Below are positions 57,149 to 64,000 of a stretch of 64,000 bases of DNA, in pieces. The DNA is taken from assembly GCF_049537155.1 (NCBI RefSeq), contig NZ_JBMVQZ010000004.1:62001-126000 (forward strand), in the 5' to 3' direction. The first letter of the stretch is position 1, and each line of letters opens with the position of its first letter. Source of the DNA: Limisphaera sp049537155 (GTDB taxonomy: Bacteria; Verrucomicrobiota; Verrucomicrobiia; Limisphaerales; Limisphaeraceae). The position numbers and the translations under genes are program-made. The notes beneath the pieces were generated by a model, which did not search any database, had not been told where the DNA came from, and saw nothing but the letters and a program-made list of their open reading frames with translations.

Positions 57149-59146
57149 TCAACGCCAGCAGACACGGATCAGTCGCCACGGCAGCCCCTCTGTGGCGGCC
57201 AGATGCTCTTTCGACACGGTGGCCAGAAACACCGGCTGCAGGCCGGTCTGATAACGCCGTTGGCGCGGACCCGCGAACGTTACGATCCACAGATCTCCTT
57301 GTCGCTCGACATTCTCCAGCCGCAGGTATTCCAAACCCACCTTCGCTCGAATGCCGTGCGGATCGGCCGGGACAGGGGAATTCGGATTCTCGCGCAGTTC
57401 CAACCGGAGAAAACACGGTTGATCCACGAACAGGATCGTGCACGGCATCAGAGCGCCCTCCTGACCGGCCGACCATCCGGCTCCGTTGAACGGGATCCCT
57501 GAACGACGGGCCGCTTCAGCCCCTTCGTAACAACCGACCTGCGGCAGCGTCACGGGCCGGGTCGCCAGGTGATCCTCGAGCGCCTTCAAAGCCGCCTCGC
57601 GCGTGAGCGGGTTCGGAGTCCCGTAAATCCCGTTCTCGAAGCTCACCTGCCAGCCCGACCAAACGGCCCATCCCAGGACCGAGACAACCGGCGGCAACCA
57701 CGCGGGCAGCCTCTTGAGCCGCCGGCACCCTTCCATCCAGAGCCCCCACGCCACCAGAAAAGCCGCAGCAAAGGACGGCATGAAATCGAGCATGTAGCGC
57801 GTGGCAATCACACAGTTGCGCAGGTAGAACACCGCCAGCGCTGTCGAGCCCAGCAGGGAGTAGGTGCCCAGCACGGCACACACGCCCCGGAGGAGGCTGC
57901 GAGTTTCGCCGGCCGTGTCCGGGGCACCCGTGGCCGGCCGCCACAGGCGCGCCCATGCAAACAGCCCGATCGCCCAAACCGGCAGCAGTACCGCCAGGTA
58001 GGTCAGGTCGTATGTGGGCATGCCGACCTCCCGCCACCGCACGGTGGGGGATTGGCCGACGAATTGGTTGGTTTCGTACTGATTCCAGCTGTAGCGCTTC
58101 GGCAGAAACAACAGTCCGAAAAGTTCCTGCGCCGCCGAGGTGATCGGCTCATCCTCATAAGGATGATCGAACCGGGTCGCGTACATCGAACCGTACAGGT
58201 TCTGCACGTTCAGCCGGTGGCCGAATTCGAATCCGTTGCCGAACCTGAGGTGATTCGTCAGGTATAACAGACCTCCTGCGACGATGAAGCAGACCACGCC
58301 CGGCGCCACCGCGCGAAACCAGGTGCCCGGGTCCGCGGTTCGCCCCGGCGGATCCCCGGCTCCTTGCTCCGACGCGACCGTCCGCCCGGAAAACCACAGC
58401 CAGAGCGCACCACTCAACAGGGCGGCAACCCCGTGAAACACCAGCGTGGGCCGGACAAACATGCCGTATCCGGCCACCAGTCCGAGCCACGCAAAGCAGC
58501 TTCCACACGCGCGCCGAACCAGGCGCACCAGGCACGCCACGAGCAGAACGCCGACAAGGTATTCGTAGGCCACCGCCTGTTCATACACGTGAAACCGGGT
58601 GTGCAGCAGCCGTAGAAAGGGCGGAAAACACAGCACCACACCCGCCGCACCGAACAGCCAGAGCAGCCGGGACCCGATACCGCGGTCGTCCCGGCCGGGA
58701 ACTCGCGTCCCGTGATCGGTCCGCATGACGCCGGAGAGCAGGGGATCGAGCGCTCTCAGTAGTGCATACGCCACACCGGCCAGGGCCACCAGCAGACACA
58801 GCAGATCCGGAAAAATGGGTGCGCCCCAAACCCTCGCCGCAGCCTCGAACGGCAGACGCCAGAGCGGTATTCCCAACCCCCAAACCTGGTGAACGCCCCC
58901 CTCCGACCAGCACTCGTCAAATCGAAGTGCGGACGGATCCCTGCTCAGTGCCAGACGACCCCGCAACAGAGCCGCCACCTGCGCATGATGCGCCGGATTC
59001 TCCGAATACCACACCCCCCATCCGCCCATCAGGCCGGTCCCGTGGGTGACCACCACCGCGTAGACCAGCGCCAGGTACACAGTCCAGAGCCGCGGCAGGA
59101 CGCCGCCCGACACTGCAACCGAATCCATTCCCTGGTTCGTTGTCAT
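57149..59146 (-). CDS. Polytopic membrane protein, GT-C glycosyltransferase-like
   Basis: A 665-residue protein with about ten to twelve membrane helices up to residue ~500 and a soluble C-terminal domain of ~150 residues. The first external loop holds conserved-looking acidic and aromatic residues (WYSENPAHHAQVAALLRG, FDECWSEGGVHQVWGLG), as in GT-C enzymes that use lipid-linked sugars, although I cannot match it to one family. Start: ATG at 59146 with GAGGT eight bases before it; a GTG ten codons upstream is the alternative. TATGAT at 59165-59170 could be its -10 box. It neighbours another membrane glycosyltransferase gene. Confidence 0.65.
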   Translation of the reverse strand: MTTNQGMDSVAVSGGVLPRLWTVYLALVYAVVVTHGTGLMGGWGVWYSENPAHHAQVAALLRGRLALSRDPSALRFDECWSEGGVHQVWGLGIPLWRLPFEAAARVWGAPIFPDLLCLLVALAGVAYALLRALDPLLSGVMRTDHGTRVPGRDDRGIGSRLLWLFGAAGVVLCFPPFLRLLHTRFHVYEQAVAYEYLVGVLLVACLVRLVRRACGSCFAWLGLVAGYGMFVRPTLVFHGVAALLSGALWLWFSGRTVASEQGAGDPPGRTADPGTWFRAVAPGVVCFIVAGGLLYLTNHLRFGNGFEFGHRLNVQNLYGSMYATRFDHPYEDEPITSAAQELFGLLFLPKRYSWNQYETNQFVGQSPTVRWREVGMPTYDLTYLAVLLPVWAIGLFAWARLWRPATGAPDTAGETRSLLRGVCAVLGTYSLLGSTALAVFYLRNCVIATRYMLDFMPSFAAAFLVAWGLWMEGCRRLKRLPAWLPPVVSVLGWAVWSGWQVSFENGIYGTPNPLTREAALKALEDHLATRPVTLPQVGCYEGAEAARRSGIPFNGAGWSAGQEGALMPCTILFVDQPCFLRLELRENPNSPVPADPHGIRAKVGLEYLRLENVERQGDLWIVTFAGPRQRRYQTGLQPVFLATVSKEHLAATEGLPWRLIRVCWR

Positions 59147-59775
59147 CTCGCCCACCTCTTCGCGATCATACTGCACGGCCGCAGTGCCGCTGCGGCGCGG
59201 GACACCTCAAACGAATCAGCCAGCCACACTCCACGCCGTCGCGCCGGCAACCGCACCCGCCGGAGGTGGAATCGGCAGGGCTCCACAAACCCGCCGGCAC
59301 AACCCGGCCCGGCGAGGGGGGCGCCACGCAGTGGCGGGAAAGGCAACCCGGACAGGACAAACACGCGCGATGTGCCGCCCGTCCCCGGCGTCCCGCCGCA
59401 GTGCAGGTCTCCCCATCCGGGGCACTCTACAGGAAGCCCGACGCATGCCACCGGCCGATTCCGGTCCGACACCGGGCGGCAGAATCCGAAAAAAGTGCCC
59501 AACGCCTCCGGCGATGGCGTCGTCGAACCGACCCGGCCCTCGCCCGCCGACGTCATGCGCCGGAACGAAGGCTGCCGTCCCCATTTCTCCGGGGGAGCAC
59601 CGTCGGCCGCTTGCCCCCTGCAGCCAAGGACACTCGCGAGCATGGGAGAACCGGATGCACGGACCGGCACAGCATTTCAAGCCGGCGTCGCATCATCCCT
59701 TCCTCTGGTGCGGGCAGAGCGGAGAACAGGCGCATCCGCCGGCATGCCGGCTCTCCGGGCCACCTTATCCGCTTT
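59147..59775. other. Long intergenic region, no gene recognised
   Basis: 629 bp between two leftward genes. Frames are open on both strands because of high GC, but their translations are Arg/Pro/Gly-rich with no domain and no usable start site. A possible -10 box for the leftward gene lies at 59165-59170. Confidence 0.5.
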
Positions 59776-62340
59776 TCACCGGCGCGAGTACCGCCACAAA
59801 CAACGCAGCGCTTCCCACCCATCCTTCAGGCGCAGTTTCTTTCCATCGGCGCGGCTTCGCGCCGTGTAACGGATGGGCATTTCCATAATCCGGACTCCCC
59901 TGCGCGCAAGCTTGGCGGTCACCTCCGGACAAAAGCCGAAGCCTTCCTCCTGCAGGTCCAGACCGAAAAGAATCTCCCGGCGAAACATCTTGTAGCACGT
60001 CGCTTCATCCGTGAGCACAAGGCCGGTGATCCGGTTCGCGGCCCAGGTCAGCAATCGGTTGAGCCCACGATGCCACCAGGGTGTCCGCGCACAGGAGCCC
60101 GGAGCAAAGCGGCTGCCGTACACCACGTCGGCCCGGCCTGACCGGATGAGATCCACCATCGGGCCCCAGTCCGCGGGATCATATTCCAGGTCTGCATCCT
60201 GGATGACGACGATCTCCGCGCTCGCCTCCTGCAGGGCCCGCCGGATGGCCGCACCTTTCCCGCGATTCCGCTCCTGGCGATACACCCTGACCCTTGGATC
60301 CCGAGCGGGCCAGGACTGAAGTTTTTGCCACGTGCCATCGGTGGAGCCGTCATCCACCACGATCACCTCGGCCACGTTCGGCTGCAACAGCACCTTTTCG
60401 AGGATGGCATCCACGGTGGCGGATTCGTTGTAGCAGGGGATCAACACGGCCAGACAGCGGTCGCCGCCGGTGTCTCCGCTCCGACAATCAGACGCCACGG
60501 GAGAACGCCCCGCCGGGTCCTTACCTCCGGGCGGCTGCCCGGGCGGAACGAACTGTGGCACGTCCGCCGCCGGGTGACCTTCGGAAAGACCCGAATTCGG
60601 TTCGCCTCTGGTGCGCCGCCAGGACACCGAAGAATAAACCAGCACCCCGCAGGTGCTCATCAGCCCCAACAACGAAATCCAGCAACCGGCCACTTCAAAC
60701 GCCGTCGGCCGGAGCAGCAGGCTGAGTGAATAACTCCCCGGCGGTACGCGAACGGAAATCGTTCCCCCCGGTCCCTCGGAGCCTAACGGCATCTCCTTGC
60801 CGTCGTCCAGGGACGCCTGCCAGCCCGGAAACCACAACTGCCGCACCCACAGCAGGCCTTCCTGTCCCGCTTCGACGGCCAGACGAACCTTGCGCGCCTT
60901 CCACTCCAGGACGGTGGCCCGAATCTCCGGGTTCGCTGACGCAACCCGGTTCGTACCGTAAGAGTCAGCGGCCGCCAGAGGATTCGTTCCCCGTGGTCGG
61001 TACTCCACGGCATCGTGCAGCGTACGGAGTTCGGATCGAGTTCGGGAAGGGCCCAGCCGGTATTTTTCCATCACCCTGGGAAACGTGTCCCAGGATAGAA
61101 CCGCCACGGCGAGTGCCGACACGCCCAGTGCCATCCGGTGCAACCACCGAACCGGCCTTGGCGCCCCGTGCATCGGCCAGAACTGAGCCAGGAGCAGGAC
61201 CGTCCAGACCGTGGCCGGCGTCAGGAACCGCCAGGCGAACTGAATCATGCGCAATGGCTTGAAAAGTTCGTAGAACCATTCGGTCACCGGAACCAGAAAA
61301 CCTGTCAGAAAAAGCCCACCCAACAACCACACCAGGCCGTCCCGCCCGCGCGGACCCTCGGCCGGCCGGAGCAGATGAAGCGCGTAGCAGCAGCCCAGAA
61401 CCATCACCCAGGCCAGAAACACGATGAACACTCGGATGTTGAACGCGTCGGCGACTGCCAGAGGTTTCAATGGGTCCAGTGCGGGGAAAAAGAACGTCTG
61501 GTGCCAACCCACGTCCATGGCCTCCGTCTGTACATGCGGACGCAACGCCGCGCACGGCAGCCAGTAAAACGCGCTCAGAATGACGGCCACGGCCAACGCA
61601 GCCACCGTGCGCGCCAGGGTGCGGAGCCCGAACCACGGGACCACCAGCAGCACCAGCAGAGGAAACGTCACCGAGGTCGGCAGATGCGTCAGGAACAGGC
61701 CGGTCAAACCGGCGATGGCAAAAAGCCAACCCGCCCGCTGCCCATCCCGAAGATCGAGGATACCCCGTAGAATCAACGGCAACCACACATAGGACCAGAA
61801 CTCCGCGTACGCCGCCCGTTCGAACAACGTTATGGCCAGATGGAAAGGTCCCCACATGTACAGAACGGCAAGCAAGGTTGCCCGGGGCTCGGGCACCAGC
61901 CGACGCAACAACGCGCGGGCTGAAAACGCGGACGCCAACAGGGCAAGTGCGCTGGCGGCCCCCAGTGCCCGCCACACTCCTGACTCACCACCGAAGAGCC
62001 GGAGAAACAAACCACTGACCCAGAATCCGAAGGGCGGATAGAAGAAAAACGACGGACTGCCGCAACCGTGGTTCGTCTCGAGCAGCCACCGCGGGTACCA
62101 TTCGCCGGCCGCAAGCTGTTCCCCAAACGCAACGGTCCACCGCGCATGATGGATGCTGTCGTGACCCCTGGACGGGAACCCATACAGCACCAGCGGCACG
62201 GCCACCACCAGCCAGCCCGGCCAGAGGAGCAGAGCCGCCGCATTCACCTCAGCGGCCCACCATCGGCCGGCAAACCGGCGCGGAGGCCGAATCCCTGCCG
62301 GGTGCGGATCACGACTGTTCATCCCTCTCATGGCCCCCAT
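59776..62340 (-). CDS. Fusion of PTPS-related membrane domain and GT2 glycosyltransferase
   Basis: About 854 residues. Residues ~20-600 resemble the 6-pyruvoyl-tetrahydropterin-synthase-related membrane proteins (a GT-C-like fold): HDSIHHARWTVAFGEQLAAG, WYPRWLLETNHGCGSPSFFF and YPPFGFWVSGLF, then ~12 helices. After a Pro/Gly-rich linker a complete GT2 domain begins near residue 630: AVLIPCYNESATVDAILEKV, VIVVDDGSTDGTW, RNRGKGAAIRRAL, QDADLEYDP (DxD) and VYGSRF, the order of dolichol-phosphate-mannose-synthase-like enzymes. Presumably it makes and uses a lipid-linked sugar. The N-terminal start is uncertain: ATGs at 62340, 62331 and 62322 are in frame, none with a good ribosome binding site. 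Confidence 0.8.
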   Translation of the reverse strand: MGAMRGMNSRDPHPAGIRPPRRFAGRWWAAEVNAAALLLWPGWLVVAVPLVLYGFPSRGHDSIHHARWTVAFGEQLAAGEWYPRWLLETNHGCGSPSFFFYPPFGFWVSGLFLRLFGGESGVWRALGAASALALLASAFSARALLRRLVPEPRATLLAVLYMWGPFHLAITLFERAAYAEFWSYVWLPLILRGILDLRDGQRAGWLFAIAGLTGLFLTHLPTSVTFPLLVLLVVPWFGLRTLARTVAALAVAVILSAFYWLPCAALRPHVQTEAMDVGWHQTFFFPALDPLKPLAVADAFNIRVFIVFLAWVMVLGCCYALHLLRPAEGPRGRDGLVWLLGGLFLTGFLVPVTEWFYELFKPLRMIQFAWRFLTPATVWTVLLLAQFWPMHGAPRPVRWLHRMALGVSALAVAVLSWDTFPRVMEKYRLGPSRTRSELRTLHDAVEYRPRGTNPLAAADSYGTNRVASANPEIRATVLEWKARKVRLAVEAGQEGLLWVRQLWFPGWQASLDDGKEMPLGSEGPGGTISVRVPPGSYSLSLLLRPTAFEVAGCWISLLGLMSTCGVLVYSSVSWRRTRGEPNSGLSEGHPAADVPQFVPPGQPPGGKDPAGRSPVASDCRSGDTGGDRCLAVLIPCYNESATVDAILEKVLLQPNVAEVIVVDDGSTDGTWQKLQSWPARDPRVRVYRQERNRGKGAAIRRALQEASAEIVVIQDADLEYDPADWGPMVDLIRSGRADVVYGSRFAPGSCARTPWWHRGLNRLLTWAANRITGLVLTDEATCYKMFRREILFGLDLQEEGFGFCPEVTAKLARRGVRIMEMPIRYTARSRADGKKLRLKDGWEALRCLWRYSRR

Positions 62341-62572
62341 CGCATGGACAATGCCCGGAGGCCTGTCCGCACCCGGCGGGATGTCACCGGCCGTGCGGGA
62401 AGATACAACATGACGTGCGAGCCCGGCCCGAATCGTGTGCGTGGACCCTGGAGGAGGTCCCGGCACATGATGAGCGCAAAACGTTGCGCCCGCCCCATTC
62501 TGCGATGCCCGGACCGAGGATCATTTGGAGTATGGATGTGGCGTGAGAGCGGACCATGCATGGGGACAGGAC

Positions 62573-63721
62573 TCACGGCTTGGGCGCGCCGCTGCGGGAC
62601 GACCGCTGCCGCAGGGCGTAGATCACCAGAGGCACCAGCACCAGGCCGGCATAGGCCAGCCAGGTGAGGTAGTGACGCATTTGCGGGCGCAGGAAGGCGT
62701 CGTACCGCGGGCCGTTGCGGATGTACTCCTCCGCCTGGGCCAGCAGCTCCGGATCGTTCGGCCCCCTCCACGGCTCCCCGGGCTGCAACATGTACGTGGC
62801 ACGGAGGAAGAGGCGATGGTTCTCGAGCCGGCGGTAACGGTAGTCCACCACGCGAGTCGGGGCTGGGACCACAGGGACCGGTTGGAACGCTTGGTCAAAT
62901 GCCTCCACGTCGGTGGCGCGGATCACCCTGCGCTGCCACGGCTTGCCAGGCGCCGTGTCCATATACCGCACAAGCTCTGCATGTTTAGTAATGTGCCAAC
63001 CATTGGTCAGCAAGTGCTCCAGGCAGACGTATTCATCGCTTACGAATCCGTCAGGAGTCGCTCGATTGAAAGCCAGCATTTCTCGCCAGAAATTGAAGTC
63101 TGAGAGGTTTGCGGACAAGTCCTGTTCGGGTCGCAAAAACTCCTGCATCTCGGGCAGATCCAATGTGCGGTCGCGAACCAGGCGGAGCATTTCCACGGTT
63201 TTTCCGTCGGCGCTCGGAACAATCTGCCATTGGTATCCGAACCGTCTGACATTATCTCGCGATCTACCGAATCTCGGGGCCACCAGACGTCCTCGCGAGT
63301 CCGGCGAGATGTACGCAGGGCGGAAACAATAGGCGACCCAGACGGATGAAATGTAATAGGGATCTTCGGTGTCCAGCAGCCAGAGCGGTGAGGCATAAAC
63401 CGTGCCCCAGAGGACGGTGTTGGTGGCGGGCGCTTCGCCCTCCGATATGGGCCCAGGTCGGAGGGCATAGCTGTTCGTGCCATCCCAGGCGAGAATGAGC
63501 CACTCCTCCGGATTATTCACATTGGTTGCCAACAGTTGCCATCGCTCGCCAGAGAGCCTCACGGTAAACACGATCCGACAGAATTCGTTGCGGTACTCGG
63601 TGCCTTTCTCCGGGTTGTAAGTGTGACCTTCCATTTCTCCGCGTACCTCCCAACTGCTCGCCTGGGAAGAACAGGCAGCGCAAAGGAAGACACTGACAAG
63701 TATGCAAAACACTGCTCTCAT
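62573..63721 (-). CDS. Exported, C-terminally anchored protein of unknown function
   Basis: A 382-residue protein. The signal peptide AVFCILVSVFLCAACSSQASS may carry a lipobox-like LCAAC. A beta-rich extracytoplasmic domain follows (VRLSGERWQLLATNVNN, EEWLILAWDGTNSYALRPG), and a C-terminal membrane helix (LTWLAYAGLVLVPLVIYAL) with a basic tail. No family recognised. The first domain could bind hydrophobic or outer-membrane ligands like other NVNNPEE-type envelope proteins, but this is speculation. The ATG at 63721 starts the signal peptide. The base composition looks more AT-rich than its neighbours. Confidence 0.65.
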   Translation of the reverse strand: MRAVFCILVSVFLCAACSSQASSWEVRGEMEGHTYNPEKGTEYRNEFCRIVFTVRLSGERWQLLATNVNNPEEWLILAWDGTNSYALRPGPISEGEAPATNTVLWGTVYASPLWLLDTEDPYYISSVWVAYCFRPAYISPDSRGRLVAPRFGRSRDNVRRFGYQWQIVPSADGKTVEMLRLVRDRTLDLPEMQEFLRPEQDLSANLSDFNFWREMLAFNRATPDGFVSDEYVCLEHLLTNGWHITKHAELVRYMDTAPGKPWQRRVIRATDVEAFDQAFQPVPVVPAPTRVVDYRYRRLENHRLFLRATYMLQPGEPWRGPNDPELLAQAEEYIRNGPRYDAFLRPQMRHYLTWLAYAGLVLVPLVIYALRQRSSRSGAPKP

Positions 63722-64000
63722 GGCATGAAAGGGCAACGTTTCACGCAACGTGCAGTGGCCGGTGCGTGGATATGCACCCGCGAGTGGCGCGGAGCCGGAC
63801 ATTTTGAGTGGAACGCTCTGTATCTGTTGGCTCGCTGGGATGGCATTGTTCAGAAGAGAACGTCTGCCCGTGGCAGTCCGCCTCATTAGTCCGTAGGTTC
63901 CGCAAGAAGCGCATCAGGTTGCCACGGGCGGAATGAGTATGACCAGGGTGGCGGGAGGCTGGGTCCCGCCACCCGTGTCACTGTTAGCGATGGAGCGCGG
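63722..64000. other. Right-edge region, no gene recognised
   Basis: 279 bp upstream of the leftward gene. It contains one strong hairpin near the edge (63946-63974) and no convincing open frame or promoter pair. Confidence 0.45.
63946..63974. other. GC-rich hairpin near right edge
   Basis: GGGTGGCGGG, nine-base loop, CCCGCCACCC: a perfect 10-bp stem. No T-run on either side, so it may end a gene lying beyond the window or be a structural element. Confidence 0.55.

Noticed and set aside
59140..60141. Overlapping open frames on the plus strand in the 59.1-60.1 kb gap and over the GT2 domain
   Set aside because: Arg/Pro-rich translations without domain; the part from 59776 is antisense to the GT2 domain.

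Overview
The window is a GC-rich, gene-dense bacterial chromosome segment. I count about 50 protein genes and five tRNAs, with no IS element, phage gene, CRISPR array or rRNA. The gene families point to Verrucomicrobiota, possibly the Limisphaerales: an H-X9-DG type pseudopilin beside a giant secreted protein, a pyruvate phosphate dikinase, a roadblock/MglA GTPase set, VTC/DUF4956 genes and secreted carbohydrate-active enzymes. This placement rests on family content, not on a database search.

Left part (1-13.1 kb): two roadblock/LC7 proteins flank an MglA-like GTPase. Next come tRNA-Thr, a secreted endonuclease/exonuclease/phosphatase (EEP) protein, tRNA-Gln, and a Zn-ribbon protein - RNase III - BtpA-family operon. 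A leftward operon follows (VTC polyphosphate-polymerase-like protein, DUF4956 membrane protein, HlyD-like fusion protein), then a leftward tRNA group (His, Arg, Cys). Two secreted carbohydrate enzymes close the section: a GH29 alpha-L-fucosidase and a CE8 pectinesterase.

Middle part (13.5-34 kb): one long rightward cluster of eight genes holds a coiled-coil membrane protein, a MoxR ATPase, a large membrane-anchored secreted protein, an ABC ATPase with its permease, a DUF58 protein and two BatA/VWA-type membrane proteins. The core is the MoxR/DUF58/VWA module with an ABC exporter pair inserted in it; its substrate is unknown. It is followed by a leftward 1390-residue exoprotein with three Calx-beta-like repeats and two DNRLRE domains, a pseudopilin and a Tat-exported PhoD-like phosphatase.

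Right-centre (34-55 kb): ppdK has a clear promoter and terminator. After it come a second secreted EEP protein and a glycogen phosphorylase. A tightly packed rightward chain follows: GST - PIN/PhoH - dihydrouridine synthase - dapA - dapB - MFS exporter. Then come a GldA/GldF/GldG ABC system with a DUF4340 protein, a lone ParA ATPase and gcvT.

Right end (55-64 kb): mostly leftward membrane and envelope genes. They include a DUF4230 protein, a GT-C-like polytopic protein, a fused PTPS-related membrane domain plus GT2 glycosyltransferase, and an anchored protein of unknown function that looks lower in GC than its neighbours.

Candidates for an undescribed system are, first, the MoxR/VWA/ABC cluster at 13.5-26.6 kb; second, the VTC-DUF4956-HlyD operon with an inverted repeat upstream; and third, the roadblock-GTPase-roadblock set. 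The individual families are known. What may be new is the combinations.
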